Positions 44,091-56,294 of a stretch of 64,000 nt of DNA are shown here, piece after piece (within the stretch, counting starts at the first letter, position 1; every line of letters starts with the position of its first letter). The position numbers and the translations under genes were made by a program. The DNA is taken from NCBI RefSeq assembly GCF_027942865.1, contig NC_134524.1:2826536-2890535 (forward strand). Reading direction: 5' to 3'. Source of the stretch: Odontesthes bonariensis (Eukaryota; Chordata; Actinopteri; Atheriniformes; Atherinopsidae). The notes under the pieces were generated by a model. It was not told the DNA's origin. It ran no database searches and worked only from the letters and a program-made list of their open reading frames with translations.

Positions 44091-44924
44091 GTTAAGAACA
44101 GCAAAGTGTTTCCTGGTTTCATCTCCTCTCTCTGAGCTGCAGATCCAGATGTGCTCAGACTCAACATGTGCTGCAGGCTGAATGATCTGCTGGAAGAAAA
44201 TCAGTGGGCAGATTGTTGTGGTGGGACGTTTTCTGGCTCTGTCTGCAGATTTGAGAGGTTCAGGAGCTAATCTTCATTATATGCGTTTAAAGTCTCTGGG
44301 TTACATGAATTGAACCTGGTGGTGGTAATATTCTGGCTCTTTAATGGTTAGATGACAGGTTTGTAGAGTTGTTTTAACAAAGAGAAACAGGTTGAGTTAA
44401 AACGGACTGTGTTTCCCTGATGGCTGTTGAGCTGAATGGCTGCAGACCTCTGAGTTGTAAGCTGGAACAGAGGGTTAGTGTAAAGAATGTCATGTATTAC
44501 CACCGCTGTTACTTTTATTCCTTTAAACCAGCGGTCATCAACCTTTTTCAGCCCAACCTCTACATGGTGTTTAAGTGAACAACTTGGACAAGACTCTGGT
44601 TCCTTCCATCATTTAGAAATATTGTAGCTCAAGTTCCTTTTCAGAGTTTCATCATGACAAAAAGAATTAGTAAAAGAGCAAAAAGCAAGAGTTTACTGCT
44701 TAAAAAGCTGAACGTGTGCAGAACACATCAGAGCACAGTGCTGATAGCTGAGGGCACTTATAAACGCACCCTCAGCGTTTACGTTTAATCTGAGATATTG
44801 AGACCTGTGTGGCTCAGTCTGTCTAGCTCCAGTTAGAATATGTTGGTTAGCGTAGGTTAGCTTAGAGAAAGCATTTGTGTGAACATCAAAAGGATTTAAG
44901 TCTTCTTCCTCTCTGTCGTTGCAG

Positions 44925-45875
44925 AAACGTAGAGCCCAAGAGGGATCCAGATGGCACTGCTGTAAGGACTGTGGGAAAGTTATCAAACGATCAAATCTGA
45001 GGTATCATCAGATAATTCATACTGGAGAGAAGCCATACAGCTGTGACCAGTGTGGGGCAGCTTTCACTACATTAGGTGGTCTAAAGACACACCAACGTAT
45101 ACACACAGGAGAGAAGCCTTTCAGCTGTGGTCAGTGTGGGGCAGCTTTCACTCAATTAGGTAGTCTAAAGAAACACCAAAGTATTCATACAGGAGAGAAG
45201 CCATACAGCTGTGGTCAGTGTGGGGCAGATTTCACTGCATTAGGTTATCTAAAGACGCACCAACGCATTCACACAGGAGAGAAGCCATACAACTGTGGTC
45301 AGTGTGGGGCAGCTTTCACTCAATTAGGTAGTCTAAAGAAACACCAACGCATTCACACAGGAGAGAAGCCATACAGCTGTGGTCATTGTGGGGCAGCTTT
45401 CACTGAATTAGGTAATTTCAAGAGACACCAACGTATTCACACAGGAGAAAAGCCATACAGCTGTGGTCAGTGTGGGGCAGCTTTCACTGAATTAGTTCAT
45501 CTAAAGAATCACCAACGCATTCACACAGGAGAGAAGCCATACAGCTGTGGTCAGTGTGGGGCAGCTTTCACTCGATTATCTGGTCTAAAGAGACACCAAC
45601 TTATTCACTCAGGAGAGAAGCCATACAGCTGTGGTCAGTGTGGGGCAGCTTTCAATCAATTAGGTAGTCTAAAGACACACCAACGTATACACACAGGAGA
45701 GAAGCCATACAGCTGTGATCAGTGTGGGGCAGCTTTCACTCAAATATCTCATCTAAAGACACACGAACGTATTCACACAGGAGAGAAACCTTTCAGCTGT
45801 GGTCAGTGTGGGGCAGCTTTCACTCAATTATGTAGTCTAAAGACACACCAACGTATTCACACAGGAGAGAAATGA
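44925..45875 (+). CDS. C2H2 zinc-finger protein, last exon with 11 fingers
   Basis: The exon begins after GTTGCAG at 44918-44924 and stops at 45873-45875. It encodes a first finger CCKDCGKVIKRSNLRYHQIIH, then ten fingers of the CGQCGAAFT type with TGEKP linkers. Residues at the DNA-contacting positions vary (TGGT, QGSK, AGYT, EGNR, EVHN, RSGR and others), so fingers are not simple copies. It ends directly after a linker (HTGEK) with no C-terminal domain. Upstream exons are not recognised. The inverted paralogue at 57635-58165 has six fingers. Likely a nuclear DNA-binding protein of the fish-specific expanded finger type; targets unknown. Confidence 0.8.
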   Translation, partial: KRRAQEGSRWHCCKDCGKVIKRSNLRYHQIIHTGEKPYSCDQCGAAFTTLGGLKTHQRIHTGEKPFSCGQCGAAFTQLGSLKKHQSIHTGEKPYSCGQCGADFTALGYLKTHQRIHTGEKPYNCGQCGAAFTQLGSLKKHQRIHTGEKPYSCGHCGAAFTELGNFKRHQRIHTGEKPYSCGQCGAAFTELVHLKNHQRIHTGEKPYSCGQCGAAFTRLSGLKRHQLIHSGEKPYSCGQCGAAFNQLGSLKTHQRIHTGEKPYSCDQCGAAFTQISHLKTHERIHTGEKPFSCGQCGAAFTQLCSLKTHQRIHTGEK

Positions 45876-46745
45876 TTGGCTTAAATCAACAACATTTTTT
45901 ACGGGTGATAAGCAAACATTCACCTGAGAGCAGCAACTGGAACTTCCAATCAGAAGCCTTTCCTTTGTTCAGATTAAAAATCTTCTTTGTGGATTACCAC
46001 CTTCTCTTGTAAGGACTTTAGTTCTGAATGTTCTGTGGGGAGCACATGTTTGAAGAACCATTGAAAGTGCTTTATGATTTGTTGGGATTGCTTTTACTGG
46101 GGACGGATCTCCCGACGTTCAAGACAAACATGGCATCAATTGTGAGTTGATGGACAGAACAAAATGTAGTCTGTTTGATAGTAGAAACATGTTTATTCTG
46201 TTATACTGAACATATTTGTTTTGTTTAAAGTTAAGATCCACAAAGTAGCTTTGCACCAGCTGTGGGTATTTCTGTAAACATCTGAAGAAGCAATATATCA
46301 TTTCAGTTTGATGTGAAGTCGAGCTTTACACTCGTCTGTATTTCATTGTTCTGCATTTCATTAAAGGGCAGATGTTAACTTTTCTCATGCTTTTCATGTT
46401 CTTGCTACACAGATATTTTTGAAGAAAATGTGTGTTTGGTTACGAGGGAAAGTTGACCCTTATCATCTTCCCCAAAGACCCAGAAATCTTTAACGCAGTC
46501 TGAAAAAGGTTTGGAGTTGTTCCCTGTACTTCCCAGACAGCTGTATGATGCTGATGACTGAAGCTGAAAGTTAAGGCTGTTCCAACACTAAAAGGGCACG
46601 AGGCTAAATTTCAAGCTGTGAAACTCTTTCAAATGTCTGTTGTGTTGGAATCAGATGTGTGAACGCATTTTAGTCCAAACGTCATGGCTGCACTGAGGGG
46701 AAAGGTAGCTAAGCAGGCTAACGGTACTTTGAATTGAACCGTTTA

Positions 46746-49037
46746 CAGTTTTTTACGATTGAATAAACACTAAAATCAAAAGTATTACACAATTATCAAA
46801 AGCTTACACTCAACGAGCAAAACTCGGCCCAGATTTGCACCACTATAAGCACAAAGTCAGTTCACACTTTTTGCAAAACAATACACACAGTGATTTGCAA
46901 AACAATACACAGTTGCATGCATTAGACACAGAAGTATATCAAGATGTCACTTCCTTGCAATTCTAAAGCACTGATTGTCAAATGACCACACCTATGTGCC
47001 AATTGGTTAAACACAGCCATCAGGTGTGCAAACACAAGATTGCTTAATTGTAGACACACCAATCAGGTTTAAGCACTATAAATATGCAGCAAGTGAGGAG
47101 GAGGAGGAGGACGACAAAGACAAATTTAACAAATGAAATTCGTGCAACTCTTGTGGACCATGTTGTAAACCATGGTTTGACGATGAGGGAGGCTGGACTG
47201 AGAGTCCAGCCAAATCTCAGCAGATACACCGTGGCATCTGTCATAAGGGCTTTCAGACAAGAAAACAGGTAAGAAATAACCGGTTTACAGCTGTTATTGT
47301 ATGCACCATATCAGCACTTTTGATATGTTTGGTGTGACATTTTACAGTAGGTTACATGTATTTTGCTCTACGTAGGCTTGAGGGGCAAGTGCAACGAGGA
47401 GGAAGGGCTCCCATTTTTACACCACTGCAGGAGAGAGAGATTGTGAGCATGGTTTTGGCAAATAATGCCATCAGGCTTTGGGAAATCCAGGCCAACATTC
47501 TTGGAGACCAAACCATCTTCCAGAACGTGAATCAGGTCTCTCTGTCCACTATAGCGCGCATCCTTAAGACCCATCAGGTTCAAAAGAAGCAGATCTATCG
47601 GGTGCCTTTTGAAAGGAACTCGGAGAGGGTTAAACAGCTTTGGCATGAGTATGTGGAGGTATGTATTGTTCACTTTAGCACTCTAATGTTACATACTGCA
47701 CACATAACCTTTTTACATGTAAATGCACCGTACACTAAATCTATGCTGAGCTACACAATCTTGTCTTTCACTGTATTTTAGAGAGTTTTACAAATGGATG
47801 CTGAGCCAATTCCACATGAGTTCATCTATATTGACGAGGCAGGGTTCAACCTCTCAAAGGTGAGGAGGAGAGGAAGAAATATAATTGGCCAGATGGCAAT
47901 TATCAGTGGGCCGGGGCAACGAGGGGGTAACATCACCCTGTGCGCTGCAATTACCCAGAATGGGGTCCTCCACCGTCATGCCAACATGGGTCCCTACAAA
48001 ACACCCCACATCCTCACATTTCTGGACAGATTACACAACCTCATAGCCGCACAACAGATGCAATACATTGTCACCTGGGACAATGTTTCATTCCACCGCT
48101 CTGCTCTGGTTCAGAATTGGTTTCACCAACATCAACAGTTCTCAGTCCTATTCCTGCCACCGTATTCTCCTTTTTTGAACCCAATTGAGGAGTTTTTCTC
48201 GGCATGGCGGTGGAGGGTTTATGATCTGCACCCCCAGGCTCGCTTACCCCTCATTCAGGCCATGGAGGAGGCCTGTGACCTGATTGAAGCCACAGCCATA
48301 CAGGGAAGGATTTGGCATTCAAGAAGATTCTTTCCACGCTGTCTTGGAAATGATTATATTGCATGCGATGTCGACGAAATTCTCTGGCCGGATCCAGCGA
48401 GGCGAAGAGATGACCAGTAGTGATTTCTGTACTGTTTTTTTTATTTTATTTTTTATTATTATTTTTTTTTTGGTTATTGTTTTTGTACAGGATACAATTT
48501 TATGTTTGTCAGAAGCATGGAAAATGGGGCATGTTTTTTGTTTTGTTTTTTATGTCTGTTGACTAAATTCAGTTTTTGGAGAAATAAATTACATTTTCAT
48601 CAGTCTGCAGCATTGGTCTTGTGTCGTGTCTAATGCATACAAGTGTGTTTAGTGTTCACTGTGTGTATTGTTTTGCAAAAAGTGTGAGCCGACATTGTGT
48701 TTATAGTTGTGCAAATCTGGGCGAGGTTTTGCAAATTCACTGTGGACTTCACCTATACTACTCTATTCACTCAGAAGCAGAATTAGCCAAAAGTGTTTAA
48801 GGTTTTCAACAGCAGTGTGTAACTGTTACAAACAGAGTTAAGTCATATGCAACGTGTGTGTTTCATATGGTAACAAAATATGGTTTTGATAAATGAGCGT
48901 ATAGTTTTTACAAGAGTGTTTCATTTTGCAAAGGATCCAAGGTGTTTTGCAAATTGGGTTTGTGGTTGTGATAATTGTGTGTAGGTTTTGCAAAAAAACA
49001 ATGCTCAAAATTGTGTTTAAGCAATTGAGAAAAACTG
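46746..49037. mobile_element. Tc1/mariner element with TA TSD and long imperfect TIRs
   Basis: The TA at 46744-46745 and 49038-49039 flank ends CAGTTTTTTACGATTG and, inverted, CAGTTTTTCTCAATTG. The paralogous arm at about 56760-56770 has the uninterrupted sequence GAACCGTTTAACAGG, so the exact empty site is present in the same window. Subterminal words such as TTTGCAAAACAATACACA recur at both ends (46873-46921 and 48660-48690); the right end has about 250 bp extra. It encodes a complete spliced transposase. Confidence 0.92.
47084..48420 (+). CDS. Tc1/mariner-type transposase, three exons, intact
   Basis: Exons 47084-47268, 47376-47658 and 47782-48420 join in frame at GT-AG junctions to give 368 residues with no stop. 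The N-terminus is a paired helix-turn-helix (LTNEIRATLVDHVVNHG, LTMREAGLRVQP, then TPLQEREIVSMVLAN and SLSTIARILKTHQV). The catalytic core reads FIYIDEAGFNL (first Asp), VTWDNVSFHRS (second Asp) and SPFLNPIEEFFSAW (Glu), with 35 residues between second Asp and Glu, so a DD35E-type core. Two introns in a Tc1/mariner transposase are uncommon. It may be able to work, although activity cannot be read from the sequence. An A/T-rich tract follows the stop. Confidence 0.85.
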
Positions 49038-49505
49038 TAACAGGAGAAAACTGAACTGATCTGTGTGTTGCTTCTGCAACTGCTCAGTTACTCACACAAT
49101 CAGGTACTGAGCAGATTTACCAAACAGACATTCTGCTGTAATCTCAGATGCTCTCAGTCGCGCTGCTCACCTTGTTTTAGTCCACAACTCTTCTTCTTCT
49201 TCTTCTGCCCCGACGGCTACACAACTTACCCAGAACACCTGGTGGCAGAGTGTGCACATGACACCCTTATACTTTATTGGATTGTATCTACAAACTGAAA
49301 CGCTGATCATTTAAACCTGCTTCAGGCTGTTTCTGTTCCCTTTAGTTTTAAGCTGACTGTGTTTGGCGTACCCTGAGCATTTCAGTGGAAAATGTTCAGC
49401 ACAGACTTGGAGTTGTATTGTGTTCTTGTGGTAACTACGTCCCCACAGCTATTATGTCCTTAAGAGTTTCTTAGAACGCGCTTTCTGTCGCACACAGTGG
49501 GAGGA

Positions 49506-50140
49506 TTAATGAGTATTGTTGAGTTGAATTCAACTGAGCTCATTTACAAAACTGATTTTGTGTGATTCATTGAAATGTTGATAAAACTTTAGCATAAAAT
49601 CACATTCACCTAGTTAATGATAAAGTTTCCCGTCTCATGGCCTCCCCGTCCCAACGAGATGCTGTAAGGTGTGGTTGAGGTGCAGCTTTGAGCTTTCTTT
49701 CTGAGGCAGAAACTGAAGTGTTTTACCCTCTGTCAGTGTGAGGTCCCAGCCTGGAGCCCTGAGGCGCCCCTGAGTGTGAGAGTCTTTCCCCTCGCCATCC
49801 TGGACACATGCCTAAAGTCTCTGAAGGATAGGTGGAGGCTCTAAGTTATGGGGAAATGTCTTCATTTGTAACATTCAGTCACAAAACAAAAGAAACTCCT
49901 TAAGGCTAAAATATCTTTAATGATTACAAATCAGTGGAGGTCTGCTCGGGGCCCAAATGCTAATTACTCCTTTCAACAGCGGCATTCCTCATCAACTGTA
50001 ACAAACGGGCATTTGTAAAGTCATTAATAAAAATGTAGGAGGATCTCCGGGTGAGAAGGAGCAGGAACAACGAGCGCACAAAGACAAAAAGTGATGGAGC
50101 AGAGCTGATGACCTCCAGGTGAACTCTGAGGGATGGCAGA
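49506..50140. other. No gene seen
   Basis: Mixed sequence after the duplication boundary. No frame, TIR or repeat recognised. Confidence 0.4.
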
Positions 50141-50154
50141 GAAGATTAGCGAAG

Positions 50155-50245
50155 AATAGATAGCATAGAACAGCGCAGCATAGCATAGCATAAAAGGGCA
50201 TATAGCATAGCATAAAAAGTAGCACAGCATAGCATTGAAGAGGAG
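50155..50245. repeat. Imperfect AGCATAGCATA tandem repeat
   Basis: About ten AGCATA/GCATAGCATAAAA-like units with drift. Confidence 0.8.
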
Positions 50246-50710
50246 CGTAAGGGTCAAGTGGAAGGGAAAGGTATATAGAGAAATACCTCAATGTAAGATT
50301 AAGTATTTAAACCATAACGTAAGTAAAAAAAAAACTTATGAAAAAAGGTGAACATTTATGTGACCCTGTGAACAATGGAACCCTATTATCCCAATAGTGT
50401 AGTTTCCAGTGAACTAACTCGGTTAATCCACCAGTGTACAAAGTAATAATAACCCTGTAAAAGTGAATTACCTGTACTCAAAATACGCTGAGCTCAGGGT
50501 TAGAGCTCTGGTCTTGTGACTTTAGGCTCAGGGTAAGTGGAAGGGAAAGGTATGAAAAAAGAAGAGGAAGATGGTATAATTTAGGGTCAACAAGTTTTTG
50601 GGAAAAATGATTAAAAATTCATTTTTCCAATCGTGGCATGGAGGGGGGGCTTAGGGTTAGGTTTGGAGTGTTTACTCAGTGGTCTCCCTCTGCCGTGGAG
50701 TTTGTTGTTA

Positions 50711-51075
50711 TCCATCCATCCATCCATCATCTTCTCCGGGGGTCGGGTCGAGAGGGCAGCAGCTTGAGCAGAGAGACCCAGGCGTCCCTGTCCCCGGCCA
50801 CTTCCTCCAGCTCTTCTGGGAGGACCCCGAGGCGTTCCCAGGCCAGCTGAGGGACATAGTCTCTCCAACGTGTCCTGGGTCTTCCCCGGGGTCTCCTACT
50901 ATTGGGACGGGTCACCACCTGGTGTTGAGTTGGCTCCGCCCCTCGGGGCCCCAGGGAGAAACAAATGGGAATGACCTGTTCTTACTGATTCCAGGTGGAT
51001 ATCCAGAGCAGAGGGGAGGATGCTGGCTGCGCTGGTTGGGAGCCGGCCACGGGCCGAGCAGGCCGGTAGGTGAAC
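50711..51075 (-). pseudogene. RTE-like LINE 3' end fragment with inverted upstream piece
   Basis: 50711-50918 is the antisense 3' end of the RTE-like LINE: the CCATCC tail, then on - [14 protein letters not shown] and [13 protein letters not shown]. From about 50915 the sequence (CACCACCTGGT, GTTGAGTTGGCTCCGC) is the endonuclease region of the family in + orientation, that is, inverted relative to the 3' end. This resembles the twin-primed copy at 35038 but with a large internal loss. No TSD could be set. Confidence 0.75.
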
Positions 51076-52344
51076 AGGAAGGCGTTAGGTGTTAGATGGA
51101 GTTAAAACACAAACTACTTCATGGAACATTTCTGGTTTATACGGCTCCTGATTTACATGAGAAAATATTTTATGTCTCGTGAATGGTGAACATAAATAAC
51201 AGGAAAGACACTGAAGACATTCATTTGTCTTTAATTCTGTCAGACAGAAATACATTCATGAGGCCAGATTGGCACATTTGTTGTTTATGAAAATATCAAA
51301 GAAGTCAAAATGTTTAAAAAGTGAATGTAAACTGGTTCAGTGAGAGGCTGCTGGCCTCAAACTGGTCCCAGCAGCTGGACATCAGTGGGTGGACTGGTGG
51401 ACTACCTCAGTGAAGAGTAGAGGACATCTGGCTCTGCTGGAGACTCTGAAAACAAACACACACAGTTCCAGCTGCAGGAAACACAACTCCAGGAGAAAGG
51501 ATTGCTGAGACACTTCTTCAGAGTCAGTGAAGGCAGTCAGCTGCTCCAGTTTAAGAAGCAGAAGGAAGAGCAGCACAGCAGCTCCCAGAGTCTGCTGGGA
51601 GTGTGTGTTTCTGCCTCCTGAAGAGAAGAAGTGCCCCAGCAAAGCAGCTGTTTGTAACAGTGAACTGAAGCAGCTGCAGCTTTACTCTGTGCTGCTGCAG
51701 AGGCAGAGGTGGACCTGCACCTGCAGCGTGTTAAAGGCCTAAAAGCACTTTGGAAGCTTATAGAACGGCCTCAGTTCCCCAGTGAAAAGGGCTTCAGCCG
51801 GATGAAAGAGTACAAATGTTCCAAAGCATAGAGATAACCCATTCAGAGTTTTAGCAGCTGATACACACGGAGATCATGGAGACATATATACTTAGATATG
51901 AGATCAATAAGTGCTGCCAGCACACTGCACAGGACCCAAACTCTGAATGCTGAGCTGGAGTCAGGTTGGGTTATCTGAGCATAGAGGCTGGAAGCAGGGG
52001 GAACAGCTGCCCTGCTTCTGTCCAGAGTTGGGAATAAAGAGCAGCTGTACCTCTGGTCCTGTTGGATCTGATGACTGTTTGTCCAGAAGTGAGCTGCTCT
52101 GTCCTGACTGCAGAGCAGACTGCAGCTGGATGGCTTTCTGCAACATGAAATACATCCAGATTATATCCCTGCAGGTAAAACTTTAACAGCACTGCTGCTG
52201 GGGAAAACATTAGATTTTCCTCCTGCAGCAGGATGAAGAAGACGTGATAAGACGTGCTGGTCCCACTCTGTACTACAGCAGAACTAGAGAACAATAACTG
52301 ACAACAGCTGATGTGTCCTGTTGGATTTTTATTTGGGTAAAAAG
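51076..52344. other. No gene seen
   Basis: Several short frames but no recognisable domain. A CAGCTG-rich region (51380-51760) looks repetitive. Nothing to annotate. Confidence 0.35.
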
Positions 52345-52520
52345 AATAATGATTCATTCATTCATCTTCTTTGCCTCCTGTATCCATTGAAGGTGGCCTG
52401 GAGTCTATCCCAGCTGCCTCTGGGCAGGAGGTGAGGTGCACCCTGGACATGGGACCAGCTGACCTAATCTGCAGGGGAAGGATGCTGGGAGGACCCGGAG
52501 AGAACACAAGGGGGAACATG
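52345..52520. repeat. Fish interspersed repeat (TATCCCAGCTGCCTCTGGG type)
   Basis: Contains an ATTCATTCATTCATCTTC start, GGAGTCTATCCCAGCTGCC, GGTGAGGTGCACCCTGGAC and CGGAGAGAACAC, words I recall as typical of a widespread fish repeat. Non-coding. Confidence 0.6.
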
Positions 52521-53639
52521 CTATAACTGAGGGAAATAATCCTTTAGAAGTCTTTGTTTTTGGGATGTTTATTTCTGCCACCAGGGGGCGAAGTGAGCCC
52601 ACACATTTCCCTGACACCTGAGACAGCGGAGAGGACAAAGGTCTGTGTCCAGCTGCTGTTTCCCTCTTTGTCAGGTCCTTGTTCTTCCATCCATGGAACC
52701 CAGCAGAATGAAACTTTCTCAGCAGGATAAACCAGCAGCAGCACATGAATAAAAGCCTAAAAAATCAAATAAAAACTGATCCGATCTCCTCGTGTTTTAA
52801 TGATCCATCACTGATATCCATCCTCTTATTAATTTACACATGAACACAGTCTCACCGACCCGCTGTCCCTGAATGCCATCAGGCAGGCTGAGGGGCGCCA
52901 TCAGAGGGGCGGAGCCAGGAAACCACGTGATGACAGCATGATGTGTGTGTGTTCCAGGTGTTCTGAGCTAAAGCTGCTCAGTGTGTGTCAGCAGCTCCTG
53001 AAACATCCCCGTCATGTCTCACTTTGGGCTGAAATGAACTTCAGCAGCAGCAGAGGAGGCTCTGACCATGGGCTGCTTCATGCTGACTGCAAAGGCTCAT
53101 GGGAACTTAGTCATTAGATTATCAGTGTTGTCATCATTGCTTTAGCTTCAGTTTGGCCTTTAATTTAAAGCACTTCTGTGGCCACCAACAGTTTCCTGAG
53201 GGAGCTTCCTGTGGATGAAGCTGTGCTGTTTTCCTCTTGTGGCAGAAAAGTGACAAAAACAACCTTCAACCCTGAGAAAAACCAGCTGCAGTCTGTTGCT
53301 GTTTGGCCTCACAGCTCATAGAATGATAGAAAAACATGATATCTGACACGACTTTCCTCTCAGGGAGGGAACGCTCCCTGTTCCATGCTGAGGAACATGG
53401 AAATAAATACACAACACAGAGAGTTACAAGTACAATCATTTATTGGCAAAACAACAGCAACAAAGTGCAAAATAATGAGTACATTTGAACATTTACAGAA
53501 ACATTTATTCTTATTTTAACACTGATGCAGCAACAAGCCTAAAAAGCCTGAAAAAGATCAAAGATAACTTTCATCACATGATCACAGTAACATGATGACA
53601 TCATCAGACTGAGTCAGAAAAAAGAGCAAATGTTCTGAG
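52521..53639. other. No gene seen
   Basis: No open frame with recognisable domains, no TIR or tandem repeat. Confidence 0.35.
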
Positions 53640-55640
53640 ATATTTTTACAACGGTGTGGTTCATGAGAGCTTTCTGGAGTTTGAAGTGGCAGAGCACCTG
53701 GATGCTGCTGCTTTAAGTGACAGGATGATATGCTTCCTGGAGTACAAGAAAAACCTTGTACACTCTTAACCCGAACTAGTTGAGTTTACTAGAAAATCGC
53801 GTGGAAACCCGTTGCCTTATCCCGTTTAAGTTTTTACAAAACATGAAACTAAACCTTTTAAGTTGTATTGGCATAGATAACTTAGACATATTCAAGTTTA
53901 CATTAGTAGTCTTTACTCAAAACCATTAGTTCACATAACTTCTCTTTTCTGAGGTCTAGCCAATCATTTTAGGTCAAATGCACATAAATATGTATAAAAG
54001 CAAACTTAACATCATTTGTTAATATAAGTAATGTATTGTCTTCTAATTTAATTAATGAATGATACTGTTTTGATTTAGAGATTGTATAAAATATTGTAGC
54101 AATGGTAGAGGTGGAGACAGGAAAAGTCTCAGTCCAGACTTTCTTGTGCAGCAAGCACTTTTATCTTGACAGACAATTCACAGGAAAAATACTGAATTAC
54201 AATTACCTCACATATGTTCGAACAAGTGGGGGTAACTTTCTGTCTCACCACTTTCAGTTATGGTGCAGATTTAGTTAAAATGCAACACGAACAAAAACCT
54301 TGTACTACACCGTCACTGCGTACAGAACATAAACATAAACCCATACAAACTCTACCACAGCACTAAATACAGCACATAACGGGGAACAGAGAGCACCCAT
54401 AATGCAATGCGGCAACACACCCACAGCACGCCACATTATATTGTTTAAAAAGAAAATTGTATGGGAAGGAAGAAATTAAAAAATACATTTAAATTGTTCA
54501 AGTTCTTTTATTTCAGAAAACACTGAAATTAACACAAATAATTCACTGCAGCAATAATGAATTAAGACTGGTGCAGTCTTAAGCTAACCTTTAGCAAACG
54601 TTTAGCAACCAGACCGATCTTAATAATTGCTTTACACGCTCTTCCGTCTACTTAGTGTAGTTAAAACTACTTTAAAACATCCACAGTTTATTTTTAAATA
54701 CACAATTCAGTTTTCTCCAAAAATCGAGCAGGTCACGCTCTCACACAGGACAGGTCTTGACTCTCAGTCGAACTTCAAATAGGCTCCGCCCCTCCCTCAC
54801 AGAACGTAACTTTATATGTAATCTCTGCCTAACATGATCATTGCAGTGTATATTTTCAAATTTCTAATCCAAAGAACTAATTTGATTTAGTAATTACATA
54901 GATTTTTACAAAACATAATAGAATAAGTAATGAACACTAAAACGTTTAATTGAAAACAAAATCCGGGTTTACAGTGTAGGCTACGATGGCACATGCAGGT
55001 GTTCAAGCAAAAACAAAAGAAGTAGCCAAACATGCCTTCTATGCTCACTGTAGCTTGAACTTGGTTATAGCAGACGCTGTGAAAAGTGTGGCAGATGCAG
55101 GAAACTTCTTCTCATTATTGGAAGGACTGAATGTTTTCATCTCTGGGTCTTATGTACATAACAAATGGCTGGAAGTGCATGAGATGTTTGATGGTGCACC
55201 GAGGGAACTCCAACGGCTAAGTGATACATGTAGGCCCACAGCATGTCTCAATGTTCTGGACAGGTTGCCTTGAAGGTGCCTGAAGAGATCTGAGAACCAT
55301 CCACAGAGAGCTGCTGAAGCAAGAGGGATGTTGGCTCAAATTGATGTGAATTTAGCTGGATCTCTTGTTCTGTTCAGAAAGGTCCTGAGTGACTCCACAT
55401 TTTTATCAGACATGCTCCGGTCTAAAACAGTGGACCATGCTAAGGCTGCAGAACTTATTAAAGCACTTAAAGAGACACTGGTCCAGTACCGTAGTCAAGC
55501 CTCTTTTGGGGAAATGTGGAGTGAAACAACTGATTTATGTCAACAAAGTAACATTGACATGACTCAGCGAAAACCAACGAGGCCGAGACAGACAACGAAG
55601 GCGCTTCAGGATACTGTCGTCCACCACACCTTGGGACAGT
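53640..55640 (+). pseudogene. hAT-derived transposase relic (ZMYM/DUF4371-like), split by a MITE
   Basis: Upstream part: VVHESFLEFEVAEHLDAAALS and EYKKNLV just before 53759. After the MITE (53761-54976), GYDG resumes, then KTKEVAKHAFYAHCSLNLVIADAVKSVADAG, LYV-like SGSYVHNKWLEV and ELQRLSDTC, and in a third block (55328-55640) MLAQIDVNLAGSLVLFRKV and LIKALKETLVQYR. The HCxLNLVIAD-like and GYDG words belong to the RNase-H-like core of vertebrate hAT-type transposases. Frame changes and a stop (55273) show it is not functional. Confidence 0.7.
53761..54976. mobile_element. Nonautonomous TA-flanked element (MITE)
   Basis: TA at 53759-53760 and 54977-54978. Ends CACTCTTAACCCG and, inverted, CACTGTAAACCCG match at 11 of 13 positions. 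Its removal joins KKNLV to GYDG of the hAT relic. The 1.2 kb interior is A/T-rich with no transposase. Confidence 0.8.
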
Positions 55641-56294
55641 ATGTAGTTCAAGATAGCAAACACACGTTTGTGTCTCTGTGTACTATCCGGTTCTGGATAT
55701 CATGTTTGGAGATCAAACTGATTAAATTCAGTTTATATACACATCTGCCATTTGTTGCCACCCCTCAAAAATTCATGAACCCAAAACATTTCATCCGGAG
55801 CCAAAAGCTTCCATCCAATTTTTCCATTCCGATTTTGATTAGTTTCAGGTGTAGTCTGAGAAAGAGGAGAGAATAATGCAAAACAAGAAACTGCAGCACT
55901 GCTCAGACACGGCTGGATCTCAACAGGAAACACTCCCTGAGAACCAGATCTAACATGTGACTTCCACTGTGAGTCAGCTCAGTTACAAACTGGGTTTAAC
56001 TTCTGAGGTTGGTCTCTGACTGAGGGACTGTCTCTGTCAAGCTAACAGCCCCCCCGGCTGGCTCGCCATGTTTTGCCACATATACACAACATGACGGGGT
56101 TCATTCGGGGGAGGTGACTTCACTGATGACCATCTGCATTCAGGAAGACCGTCCTGTGTAACATTCAGTCGCTACAGCGACTGTCTTGCATTTCTGGTGG
56201 CTACTTCCTGTTCAGCCAGGACCGTAGCGCCAGTCGCTAACACACAAAAATCCCCGCTGATCACATCTTTAGGCCAAAGTGGGATTTGTCAGTG
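55641..56294. other. No gene seen
   Basis: Sequence after the hAT relic up to the right duplication arm, without recognised features. The + frame that runs to 55876 loses transposase similarity after about 55640. Confidence 0.35.

Larger units (their letters stand above)
44625..49505 (+). repeat. Zinc-finger inverted duplication, left arm
   Basis: Matches the reverse complement of 56295-58470 from TTGTAGCTCAAGTTCC to CACAGTGGGAG, apart from a 2294-bp Tc1/mariner insertion (46746-49037 plus one TA) and five extra zinc fingers. The shared 3' flank includes 46080-46320 and 49040-49500. The spacer between arms is about 6.8 kb. Confidence 0.9.

Noticed and set aside
44693..44986. A 97-codon - strand frame conserved in the inverted copy at 58104-58397.
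   Set aside because: It is antisense to the zinc-finger exon start and its upstream intron; conservation follows from the recent duplication.
46119..46301. A 60-codon frame conserved in both zinc-finger arms (57209-57391).
   Set aside because: It lies in the 3' flank of the duplicated gene, is A/T-driven, and its conservation is explained by the duplication.
51382..51742. Leucine-rich frames on both strands.
   Set aside because: No domain or splice support; the CAGCTG-rich composition creates such frames.
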